This document shows positions 57,000 through 64,000 of a stretch of 64,000 nt of DNA, piece after piece (positions within the stretch are counted from its first letter, which is position 1; each line of letters begins with the position of its first letter). The notes below the pieces were generated by a model. It made no database searches. It saw only the letters and a list, made by a program, of their open reading frames with translations, and was not told where the DNA came from. A program made the translations under genes and the position numbers. Origin of the DNA: Paenibacillus qinlingensis (GTDB taxonomy: Bacteria; Bacillota; Bacilli; Paenibacillales; NBRC-103111); assembly GCF_013204845.1 (NCBI RefSeq), contig NZ_JABMKY010000002.1, positions 124,001 to 188,000 of the forward strand, given 5' to 3'.

Positions 57000-58649
57000 C
57001 TAACCCTCATCTAGTAAGGAAGTTCCAATCGCTTCAAGATGAGCATCTAGCGTAATCGGATTATAATTGGCCAACGACAAATCGATAAAACGAACCCGCC
57101 CAGCTTGAACAGCGGGAAGTGCCAACCAGGCTTCGTCTTCCAATAACTGCCGAACCCGCGCAGCATCGGGGCCAAATGCGGGTACAGCCATAAAGATGCG
57201 ATCAGCGGAATACGCATGGATGGATTCAAGCGAAATGCGTTTCCATTTCATTTGTGAATCGTTAGCTATTAATTCACGAACTCGATCTGGCGGTTCGAAC
57301 CCTAAGCCGCTATAAAGCGTATGACCAAAATGATGCCCTGTATAAACAAACAGCCCATGGTGATAGACGAACGCGACTGCCGTCTCCTTGTGCCCAATAC
57401 GATTTTTAAGGATTCGCTGCCAATACTCAGATCGGTTCGCATACCCGGTAATCCATTCAACTGCTGCATGCTCTTTTCCAAATAAAGCACCCATTTTGCG
57501 CATTCGGACAATGATATTGTCCTTCCAATTGATATCCAGCGATGTGGCGATCCGCCGAAACTCGCTTACTAGCGCTGGAGGCGTATAACTCGGGTAGAGA
57601 ATTAAATCAGGCTTAAGAGCCATTACTTCCTCGATATTAATAGGTTCATTTAAGGAATGAATGCCCTCTGAATGAGTTTCAAGCAATTGATGTATGCTGC
57701 TATTTGCGGCAACAGGACGTATACCAAGTGATAACAATTCGCCCAGATACTGAATGCATACGATTCGCGGCGGCTTGGCCCCCTGCTCTTTGAATTGATT
57801 TGGCGAAATTCCCGTCAATTTTTTAAACCGTCGACTATAATAAAACTCATCATGAAATCCAACTCTTCCCGCGATATCACGAAGACGTGCAGCTGGATTC
57901 ACAGCTAGCAGTTGTTTGGAAAGCACAATGCGCAGGGTAGTCAAGTAGTCCATTGGGGTTTGTCCGGTAAGGGTTTTAAATACTTGGCCATAGTGCCATC
58001 GGGTCATATGCGCATCGAGAGCCAATGAGCCGATTAAAATAGGTTCGTTATAATGCTCATGAATGTAGGAGATGGAATGTTCAACGGAGGCTTCATCCTC
58101 ATACCGCTCCTCGCGGCTCCACTGGTTCTGAATATCCTCGATCTTCCAGCGTTCTTCTGTTTCCATAGAAGAATGTTCTTTCCATAATTGCAGCATCAAT
58201 TGCTGAAATAAAATATGACTTTGCAGCGCTTGCATGCCATCCTCCGCATTATGTTCCATCAATCGCTTCAGTTTTCTTTGCAAGGAATCCAGTCCATCGA
58301 AGCTGAATTCTATCGTTTCTTGGGGACAACCCCAGGAATCATTTTTGGACTGATAATGCAGAAGGAATAATTCAAAACTAGGCCCCCCTTGAATGTCTAC
58401 TTGCACGTTATAACCTGGTGGCAGCATCAGACAACTTCCTGCGAAACCGTCATAGATCCGACCTTGGATTTGAAAGCTGGCTTTGCCTTGTGTAACCACT
58501 ATAAGTACACAGAATTCCAGCTCAAATGAAAAGCTTGCTAGGCTATCAGGCAGCGTGTCATCCTCATCCACTTTCCACTTTCGAATTTCCTGCAATATAT
58601 ACATAGGCGGCGGAGTAAAGTTCTTGGAATGTTTAGAATGCAGCTTCAA
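57000..58649 (-). CDS. AraC regulator fused to a periplasmic-binding-like domain (Btr/YbbB type)
   Basis: A 549-residue cytoplasmic regulator. An AraC cupin-like domain (about 40-110) is followed by the double helix-turn-helix (about 190-290: LALDAHMTRWHYGQVFKTLTG, AGRVGFHDEFYYSRRFKKLTG) and a C-terminal class III binding-protein fold (about 295-549: VCIQYLGELLSLGIRPVA, MALKPDLILYPSYTP). This matches the architecture of Bacillus Btr, which binds iron-siderophore and activates uptake genes. A Fur-like box (58662-58676) precedes it. It likely controls the adjacent lipoprotein gene. Confidence 0.9.
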   Translation of the reverse strand: MKLHSKHSKNFTPPPMYILQEIRKWKVDEDDTLPDSLASFSFELEFCVLIVVTQGKASFQIQGRIYDGFAGSCLMLPPGYNVQVDIQGGPSFELFLLHYQSKNDSWGCPQETIEFSFDGLDSLQRKLKRLMEHNAEDGMQALQSHILFQQLMLQLWKEHSSMETEERWKIEDIQNQWSREERYEDEASVEHSISYIHEHYNEPILIGSLALDAHMTRWHYGQVFKTLTGQTPMDYLTTLRIVLSKQLLAVNPAARLRDIAGRVGFHDEFYYSRRFKKLTGISPNQFKEQGAKPPRIVCIQYLGELLSLGIRPVAANSSIHQLLETHSEGIHSLNEPINIEEVMALKPDLILYPSYTPPALVSEFRRIATSLDINWKDNIIVRMRKMGALFGKEHAAVEWITGYANRSEYWQRILKNRIGHKETAVAFVYHHGLFVYTGHHFGHTLYSGLGFEPPDRVRELIANDSQMKWKRISLESIHAYSADRIFMAVPAFGPDAARVRQLLEDEAWLALPAVQAGRVRFIDLSLANYNPITLDAHLEAIGTSLLDEG

Positions 58650-58661
58650 CGCCTCCGTAAT

Positions 58662-58676
58662 TGAGAATGAATATCA
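58662..58676. promoter_or_regulatory. Fur-box-like site ahead of the Btr-like gene
   Basis: TGAGAATGAATATCA compared with the 7-1-7 consensus TGATAATNATTATCA shows two mismatches. It lies 13 bases upstream of the start codon. Confidence 0.5.
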
Positions 58677-58705
58677 TTTATATGCTAGTATAAAAGATTT
58701 CAGCC

Positions 58706-58755
58706 AAAAAAAGAAGCCATCTTTGCGTCTATAACGCTAAAGTTGACTTCTTTTT
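58706..58755 (-). terminator. Terminator after the siderophore-binding lipoprotein gene
   Basis: On the minus strand AAAAAGAAG...AAAG-x-GCGT pairs with ACGC-AAAG...CTTCTTTTT around TATAG, with a T-rich 3' end. Confidence 0.75.
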
Positions 58756-58760
58756 CACGA

Positions 58761-59777
58761 TTATTCTTTTAACGCTTTAGGCATTTCATCCAACAGCCAA
58801 TTTAATGTTAGCGGATCGTTCAGTGCCCATCGCGTACCGACGATATGGGCTTTTCCGTTTTTTACCGCGGGAACGTTCTTCCAAATTGGGCTGCTGAGGA
58901 GTTCATCCATTTCTGGGACTGTTTTTCCATCCATCTTCGCAGATACAATAAAAATATGATCAGCAGCATATTCAGGCAGTACTTCCAGCGAGATTTCCTT
59001 CCATAAGACATTCGGATCATTAGCAAATAATTGCTTAACCTTGTCAGGCTGTTTAAATCCTAGTGCATCGTACATCGTTGGCCCCAATCGCTGAGTTCCA
59101 TAGACATACAGTTTCTTATCAGAGTGAAGGACGAATGCAGTCGCTGTCACACCATCTTTCACGAATGCTCCAACCTCTTCCTTCTTCTGTTTTACCTTCG
59201 CATCATAGGCACTTACCCATTTGCTCGCTGCATCTTGCACCCCTGCTACATCCCCTAATTTCTTTAAACGAGTGAAGGCATCTTCGCTATAATTCATGAC
59301 TACCGTAGGTGCGATTTTGGAAACAGCATCGACGACTTTTTGATCCAGAAAATTCGGTAAAATAATAAGATCAGGATCCAAGGATACGAGCTTTTCCGCA
59401 TTCGGATTGACGCCATCTCCACCGATATCGGAGATCCCCGACAGCTGCTCCAGAGATAATGAAAGCTTGGCATTTTGGAAGTTCGTGCCAATAAGTGGTA
59501 CGTTGAGAGCAACCATTTCCGCAGCAAAATAATGTGCTACGATCCGAGTAGGATGTGCAGGGATTTCAACCTCTCTGGAAACTGCATCTTTATAAACCCT
59601 GATGGAACTCTTTGAAGCTTTATCCGCTGGAGCTGCAGATGTTGTTGACGCGGGTGTTGCCGATACGGTTTCATTCGATAGCGTAGTCCCTGCATTTCCA
59701 CAACCTGAAAGGATTGACAACATAAGGACTAGCAATAATGAAGAACAGGCAGATTTGTAAAAAATTCGTTTTAACAT
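58761..59777 (-). CDS. Iron-siderophore-binding lipoprotein (FeuA/FhuD-like)
   Basis: A 338-residue lipoprotein with lipobox LSGC (Cys near 26), a Ser/Thr/Ala linker and a class III binding-protein fold: DAVSREVEIPAHPTRIVAHYFA near 65, GTNFQNAKLSLSLEQLSG near 98, LVSLDPDLIILPNFL near 133. The start is ATG 59777 after GGAGGT. A Fur box lies 14 bases upstream, so iron starvation should induce it. The permease genes usually next to it (FeuBC-like) are not in this window. Its downstream neighbour is the Btr-like regulator. Confidence 0.92.
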   Translation of the reverse strand: MLKRIFYKSACSSLLLVLMLSILSGCGNAGTTLSNETVSATPASTTSAAPADKASKSSIRVYKDAVSREVEIPAHPTRIVAHYFAAEMVALNVPLIGTNFQNAKLSLSLEQLSGISDIGGDGVNPNAEKLVSLDPDLIILPNFLDQKVVDAVSKIAPTVVMNYSEDAFTRLKKLGDVAGVQDAASKWVSAYDAKVKQKKEEVGAFVKDGVTATAFVLHSDKKLYVYGTQRLGPTMYDALGFKQPDKVKQLFANDPNVLWKEISLEVLPEYAADHIFIVSAKMDGKTVPEMDELLSSPIWKNVPAVKNGKAHIVGTRWALNDPLTLNWLLDEMPKALKE

Positions 59778-59790
59778 AAAGACCTCCGTT

Positions 59791-59805
59791 TGATAATCAT
59801 TCTCA
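59791..59805. promoter_or_regulatory. Fur box of the siderophore-binding lipoprotein gene
   Basis: TGATAATCATTCTCA matches the 7-1-7 Fur consensus at all but one position. Confidence 0.75.
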
Positions 59806-59994
59806 ATCACGTTTTCATTCTAATCCCTCCTCAAAAGTAAATCCATGGACATTTGTTGTTAATTTTCAGACAGATTTTGCGCATGACAGTCGTCTCGTTT
59901 GATCATTTAATAATTGGTACAAAGTGACTGCTTATATTGCTCCATATATGCGTACACTATTTTTGTTTGCAACTTCTTCAGATAGGTGGCTTAG

Positions 59995-60090
59995 ATGATG
60001 ACAACAACTGACCAACAACAAGAAAACCACGCCAAAGACCAACGAGATAACAAACCTAATCATGGTAAAAGCAGGAAAAAGAAGAAATAG
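59995..60090 (+). CDS. Small 31-residue lysine-rich peptide
   Basis: ATGATG starts at 59995, six bases after AGGTGG, and the frame ends at TAG 60090. The peptide begins MMTTTDQQQENH, is very hydrophilic and ends in GKSRKKKK. A GC-rich terminator follows at 60116. The family is not recognised; small basic spore-associated peptides look like this. Confidence 0.5.
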   Translation: MMTTTDQQQENHAKDQRDNKPNHGKSRKKKK

Positions 60091-60115
60091 TGAGTGTATA
60101 TGTTGAAACTAACAG

Positions 60116-60134
60116 GCCCGGGGGATCCTCGGGC
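60116..60134 (+). terminator. Terminator after the 31-residue peptide gene
   Basis: GCCCG and CGGGC pair around GGGGATCCT; TTTCGCTTTTG follows. Confidence 0.6.
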
Positions 60135-60230
60135 TTTCGCTTTTGTCCAATCCATTATTCTTTAAATGCCAACTGGATTAATGGGATTAATTCGATCACA
60201 ATTGCGTAAATTAATGCAAGAGGTGATATC

Positions 60231-60269
60231 GTGCGTTTCATATGGCAAGGTCTAGGTACAAGATTTTGA
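60231..60269 (+). CDS. Possible leader peptide of the MFS gene
   Basis: A 12-codon frame from GTG 60231 (VRFIWQGLGTRF) to TGA 60269 overlaps the start of the MFS gene in another frame. The AGGTGA site is four bases from this GTG but 15 from the MFS ATG, so it serves the leader better. Drug exporters often use such leaders for translational control. Confidence 0.35.
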   Translation: MRFIWQGLGTRF

Positions 60270-61480
60270 AAACAAATAAGTGGAGTCTGCTTTCAATTGC
60301 GTCTATTCCATTGATTATGACGTTAGGAAATTCTATGCTTATTCCCGTTTTACCATCTATTCGTAACAAATTACAAATAACTTCTTTCCAAGTGAGCTTA
60401 TTAATTACCGTTTACTCTGCCGTGGCTATCATTCTTATACCGATTGCGGGATACTTGTCGGATCGCTTCGGCAGGAAGATCATTATTATCCCCAGTTTAC
60501 TCATAACTGGCATTGGTGGTTTGATTTCTGGATTAGCCGCTTGGTGGCTGGAACACCCCTATATAGTTATTATACTTGGTCGAGCTTTACAAGGTGTAGG
60601 AGCGGCGGGAGCTTTCCCTATTGTGTTGCCACTGGTTGGTGACATTTATAACAATGAAAGCGAAGTTAGTAAAAGCTTGGGGATTGTAGAAACGGCGAAC
60701 ACGCTAGGCAAGGTTCTGAGTCCTATTCTAGGGTCCGTTTTGGCTTTCGTGGTGTGGTTTCTCCCCTTTCTCACCATTCCCGTGTTGTGTGTGGCGTCTA
60801 CCCTATTAGTTGCCTTTCTGGTTAAATCACCCACGAAGAAAGATATGAAAGAAGAGAAGATTACGTTCAAGGGGTTTCTTCAAAATTTAAAGCAAATATT
60901 TGCGAACAATGGCCGCTGGTTAACAGCTATTTTTGCTATTGGTTGCATCTGTATGTTTGTTATTTTTGGAACGCTGTTTTATTTATCAGACACACTCGAA
61001 GACAAATATCAGATTAAAGGCATATGGAAAGGTTGTGTGATTGCCATCCCTTCGGCAGCGCTATGCCTTGCATCCTTTCTAACAGGTAAAAAAATTGGTG
61101 AAAACAAAAAATTAATGAAGTGGATCACGCTTAGTGGAGTTGCCATGGTAACAGCAGCGCTTGTTGTTTCTGGCATGGTTCAATCCTTATATGGGTTGAT
61201 TACTTTAGTTAGTGTTGCCGGTATAGGTATTGGTGTCACACTCCCGTGCTTAGATGCCATGATAACGGAAGGAATTGATAAAGCAGAACGAGGCACAATA
61301 ACTTCCATCTATAGCTCAATGAGATTCATAGGCGTTGCAGTGGGCCCTCCACTGGCTTCCGTTCTAATGAAAATATCACCACAAAGTATGTTCTATACCA
61401 TCTCAAGTACTTGTGTAGTTGCTGCGCTTCTTGCTTTATTCGCTATTAAGCCTAGTAAAGAAGATAAACCAACAAAGTAA
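60242..61480 (+). CDS. MFS multidrug/tetracycline-type exporter
   Basis: A 412-residue major-facilitator antiporter with about 12 membrane helices. Motif A is GYLSDRFGRKIIII near 70 and a motif-C-like antiporter signature ETANTLGKVLSPILGSVLA lies near 148. The central loop KSPTKKDMKEEK separates the two halves. ATG 60242 is preceded by AGGTGA only at long spacing; see the leader ORF at 60231. The substrate is unknown. A bidirectional terminator separates it from the MetRS gene. Confidence 0.88.
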   Translation: MARSRYKILKTNKWSLLSIASIPLIMTLGNSMLIPVLPSIRNKLQITSFQVSLLITVYSAVAIILIPIAGYLSDRFGRKIIIIPSLLITGIGGLISGLAAWWLEHPYIVIILGRALQGVGAAGAFPIVLPLVGDIYNNESEVSKSLGIVETANTLGKVLSPILGSVLAFVVWFLPFLTIPVLCVASTLLVAFLVKSPTKKDMKEEKITFKGFLQNLKQIFANNGRWLTAIFAIGCICMFVIFGTLFYLSDTLEDKYQIKGIWKGCVIAIPSAALCLASFLTGKKIGENKKLMKWITLSGVAMVTAALVVSGMVQSLYGLITLVSVAGIGIGVTLPCLDAMITEGIDKAERGTITSIYSSMRFIGVAVGPPLASVLMKISPQSMFYTISSTCVVAALLALFAIKPSKEDKPTK

Positions 61481-61498
61481 AAAAAAGCGATCCTAATA

Positions 61499-61525
61499 AA
61501 TAAAGCCCAGTAAATGGGCTTTATT
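61499..61525. terminator. Bidirectional terminator between the MFS and MetRS genes
   Basis: AATAAAGCCCA and TGGGCTTTATT form an 11-base perfect stem around GTAAA. Confidence 0.9.
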
Positions 61526-61543
61526 TTGAGTTCAACTTGTCAA

Positions 61544-63169
61544 TCAATTGCGCTTAAGTCGTTGTACCTCCTCTTCGATTCGGCTAACATCAATCCGTTG
61601 GAATAAGACTTCAACAGGGGTTAACTCTCTTCCAGCGGGACACTCAACATATGCCCAAGTAGGAGCAGACAGGCCTAGAAAGCCCCTAATCTTTTTACAG
61701 GAAAAAGGTACAAATGGTTCTAAAAGATTAGCCAGATTTGCAATAATTTGAACACATGTATGAAGCGTAACGTGACAGGAGTCCGCATTTTCTTTAATTT
61801 GATTCCAAGGTTTTTGTTCATCCACATATTTATTACAGCTACGAACGAACGCAAATATGTTCTCCAACGCTTCTTTTAGCTTCCCTACTTCAATAAGTTC
61901 CCCACAACGAATATACAGTTCTTCAATTTGTTGTTTAATGTTACTATCAATCACACCATGGGGGATTTTACCTTCATAAAATTTTCCAATAAATACTAAA
62001 CTCCGATTGACAAAATTCCCAAATGCCCCAAGTAATTCGCCATTATGACTATAAATAAATTCCCTCCAAGAGAAATCCGTATCCCGGTTTTCTGGTCCAT
62101 TAGCAATAAGGAAATATCGTATTGAATCCGCCTCATACCTTTGTAAAAGATAGGGAACCCATACTGCCCAGTCTCGACTTGTTGAGAACTTTCTACCTTC
62201 TAGGTTGAGAAATTCGCTAGAAACGATATGATCTGGCAGGTGTAAATTTTTCAAACCCAGTAGAATAGCTGGCCATATTAAAGTATGAAAAGGGATATTA
62301 TCCTTCCCATGAATATAGTAGGCTTTTACACCATCTTTGGACCAAAACTTCTCCCACGCTTCTCCGCGCTGATTGGCCCACTGCTGACTGGCAGACAGAT
62401 ATCCGGTGACCGCCTCAACCCACACATATATTTTTTTCCCATCAAAACCTTCCAGGGGTACATCAACTCCCCAATCTAAATCTCGAGTAGCAGCTCGATC
62501 TTGCAACCCTTCTCTTAAATAACGCCTTGATAGTCCAATGGCGTTTTCCCTCCACCCATCTGCTTGATCAACAAAGTTTTCTAGCTCATTTTGAAATTTC
62601 GACAGCGCCAGGAAATAATGATCAGAAAGCTTTGACGTAGGACAACCTCTACATAACTTACATGAACGATTATGCAATTCCAACGGATCCAATAATGCGG
62701 AACAAACGTCACATTGATCACCTCTAGCTGCACTGCCACAGCGCGGGCAGTTCCCTTCAACATAACGATCTGGCAGAAAACGATCGCAATCGTTACAGTA
62801 CGTTTGTTCAACTGCTTTTTGATACAGAACACCATTATCCAGTAGTTGCTTAAAAACCTCTTGCACAACTTCGTGATGAAATGGATGATCCGTTCGCGTA
62901 TAAAGGTCGTAGGAAAACCCCATTTGATGGAAACAATCTACAAACTCATTATGATATTTGTCGGTAATTATTTTAGGGGAAACCCCTTCTGTGTTAGCTT
63001 GAATTGAAATAGGTGTTCCATGACAATCACTTCCTGATACATAAAGTACCTCATCTCCCTTTAGCCGATAATACCGCGCAATCACGTCACCTGGTAGTAA
63101 ACTTGCTAACCTTCCTAAGTGTAGTGATCCATTTGCGTAGGGCCACGCTCCGCCAATAAATATGCTCAT
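61544..63169 (-). CDS. metG: Methionyl-tRNA synthetase, zinc-knuckle type
   Basis: A 541-residue class I aminoacyl-tRNA synthetase. The HIGH-like motif is SLHLGRL near residue 16 and the KMSKS-like motif KFSTS near 330. The connective domain (about 120-175) carries four C-x2-C pairs, the two-knuckle zinc form seen in E. coli and archaea rather than the usual Bacillus enzyme. The C-terminal tRNA-binding extension is absent. The start is ATG 63169, seven bases after GGAGGAG. It lies behind a T-box with a Met specifier. The genome probably has another MetRS; such second enzymes can confer inhibitor tolerance. Confidence 0.93.
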   Translation of the reverse strand: MSIFIGGAWPYANGSLHLGRLASLLPGDVIARYYRLKGDEVLYVSGSDCHGTPISIQANTEGVSPKIITDKYHNEFVDCFHQMGFSYDLYTRTDHPFHHEVVQEVFKQLLDNGVLYQKAVEQTYCNDCDRFLPDRYVEGNCPRCGSAARGDQCDVCSALLDPLELHNRSCKLCRGCPTSKLSDHYFLALSKFQNELENFVDQADGWRENAIGLSRRYLREGLQDRAATRDLDWGVDVPLEGFDGKKIYVWVEAVTGYLSASQQWANQRGEAWEKFWSKDGVKAYYIHGKDNIPFHTLIWPAILLGLKNLHLPDHIVSSEFLNLEGRKFSTSRDWAVWVPYLLQRYEADSIRYFLIANGPENRDTDFSWREFIYSHNGELLGAFGNFVNRSLVFIGKFYEGKIPHGVIDSNIKQQIEELYIRCGELIEVGKLKEALENIFAFVRSCNKYVDEQKPWNQIKENADSCHVTLHTCVQIIANLANLLEPFVPFSCKKIRGFLGLSAPTWAYVECPAGRELTPVEVLFQRIDVSRIEEEVQRLKRN

Positions 63170-63208
63170 TTTCAAACTCCTCCCTTGTTTATAATTCTAG
63201 AAAAACAA

Positions 63209-63492
63209 AAAAAGCCTTCGTCCTCAAAAGGACGAAAGCTGTCGCTCACGTGTTTCCACCTCAATTTACCGATCCCTCACGGAAGCCGGCCTCTACAAGT
63301 ACGTCACCCTATGAGGTGATTATACCCTGGCACGTTAACGGGTGCACCCGGTGGGGCCTACTACCTCACTAAGAGGGTTTGATGCACAGCTCTGAGACCA
63401 TGTTCGTCAGACGTCTCTTTACTCCTTTTCACCTACCGGAGCTCTCTGTTAAAAGAACGGGGTCCAACTACTCTTTCTCGTCATCGCCTTAT
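63209..63492 (-). promoter_or_regulatory. T-box riboswitch with AUG (Met) specifier
   Basis: The leader of the MetRS gene carries stem I parts (AGAGAGCTCCGG...), the specifier loop GAAC-AUG-GUCUC with AUG at 63399-63401, stem II/III elements with CCGTTAACG, the T-box core AGGTGGAAACACG (63248-63263) and an intrinsic terminator (63213-63240, stem GTCC-type with TTTTTTT). The order and spacing match tRNA-sensing T-box leaders. Uncharged tRNA-Met would prevent termination. Confidence 0.9.
63213..63240 (-). terminator. Regulated terminator of the T-box leader
   Basis: AGCTTTCGTCC and GGACGAAGGCT pair around TTTTGA and run into seven T on the minus strand, just upstream of the MetRS ribosome site. 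Confidence 0.85.
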
Positions 63493-63512
63493 TCATATTC
63501 CTTATATAGCCA

Positions 63513-63542
63513 ATTATAAATAGATATATTCCCAAAAATCAA
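63513..63542 (-). promoter_or_regulatory. Promoter of the T-box / MetRS transcript
   Basis: TTGATT (63537-63542) and TATAAT (63513-63518) lie 18 bases apart on the minus strand, 20 bases ahead of the T-box stem I. Confidence 0.7.
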
Positions 63543-63584
63543 ACTAATGTTCAATTATAAAAAGATTTTACTTTTCTCGGAAGG

Positions 63585-64000
63585 CTATTTGAACCATCCC
63601 TTCTCTTTGAAACGCATAATAGCCTCAATTCGATTACTGACATTGAGCTTATCAAGAATAACGGAAATATAGTTGCGAACGGTGCCCCTTGTTATATACA
63701 TATGATCCGCGATTTCTTTCGTATTTTTACCGTCGGCAATCAGGTTCAATACTTCTTTCTCTCGCTCGGTCAGAGGATTTTCTTCATTATATGTCTCATC
63801 TACCAGCTCTGAGGCATAGATTCGTCTGCCAGCCATCACACTCCGGATCGAGGTAGCTAGTTCCTCGCTGGGGCTATCTTTCAACAAATAACCGTTGGCA
63901 CCTGCCTTCACGGCCCTTTCAAAATAACCGTAACGGGCAAATGTGGTCAAAATAATGACTTTGCAACCCAATCCCTTGAGTTCCTCTGCGGCATCTAAAC
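63585..64000 (-). CDS. LuxR/NarL-family response regulator, DesR-like (5' end outside window)
   Basis: The frame runs off the right edge; about 138 C-terminal residues are visible. The end of the receiver domain (KVIILTTFARYGYFERAVKAG, then YLLKDSPSEELATSIRSV) is followed by a GerE-type helix-turn-helix (NPLTEREKEVLNLIADGKNTKEIADHM, TRGTVRNYISVILDKL). The wording of both parts closely recalls DesR, the membrane-fluidity regulator paired with DesK, although the desaturase gene is not in view. The phosphorylated Asp lies outside the window. Confidence 0.88.
   Translation of the reverse strand, partial: LDAAEELKGLGCKVIILTTFARYGYFERAVKAGANGYLLKDSPSEELATSIRSVMAGRRIYASELVDETYNEENPLTEREKEVLNLIADGKNTKEIADHMYITRGTVRNYISVILDKLNVSNRIEAIMRFKEKGWFK

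Overview
The window reads as chromosomal DNA of a Paenibacillus-like, spore-forming Gram-positive bacterium. The signs are several CUT1 sugar ABC systems of the LplA/LplB/LplC type with lipoprotein binding proteins, very large secreted multi-domain polysaccharide-active proteins, AraC regulators with membrane sensor domains, a T-box leader, a Btr-type AraC/binding-protein fusion, a LysM/Gmad2 protein and AGGAGG-type ribosome sites with frequent TTG/GTG starts. The species cannot be named from sequence reading alone. No rRNA, tRNA, CRISPR array, insertion sequence or prophage was seen.

Layout. 1-9852 (minus): a secreted beta-helix protein cut by the window edge, then a sugar-uptake operon of two paralogous DUF3502 lipoproteins on either side of a permease pair, ending in a D-2-hydroxyacid dehydrogenase. 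10077-15525: ribosomal protein L25/Ctc, a small HTH protein with a DUF1861 protein, and a divergent operon of a GT4 glycosyltransferase, an alpha/alpha-toroid protein and a mannose-1-phosphate guanylyltransferase. This block looks like a compact mannoside (beta-1,2-mannan or 'mannogen'-like) synthesis and turnover module, and its promoters share a TTGAC-N11-GTCA element with the L25 promoter. 15785-22677: a 41-residue peptide gene, a MerR-like/GOLPH3-like pair with a heptamer repeat in its leader, a flavin reductase with a divergent MarR gene, a two-domain GNAT enzyme, and tdh-kbl with a divergent XRE-cupin regulator.

22698-45870 is a polysaccharide-use locus. It holds two giant heparinase-II/III-like secreted proteins, a second LplABC-type transporter, an M14 carboxypeptidase, an AraC sensor-regulator, a GH106-like rhamnosidase and a divergent AraC gene. 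Catabolite control is suggested by a consensus cre site, and the first giant gene is preceded by an overlapping upstream ORF. 46088-52451 holds a cupin, an Old Yellow Enzyme with a divergent Lrp regulator, and two NtaA/SnaA-type flavin monooxygenases with decayed remains of an M20 amidohydrolase and a peptide-ABC ATPase between and beside them, probably a shrinking sulfur- or amide-scavenging cluster.

52714-64000 holds two TerD proteins, a SIMPL protein, a LURP-one/scramblase-like protein, a LysM/Gmad2 protein, several tiny genes, a Fur-box-associated Btr-like regulator and siderophore-binding lipoprotein, an MFS exporter, a T-box-controlled zinc-type methionyl-tRNA synthetase and the 3' part of a DesR-like response regulator.
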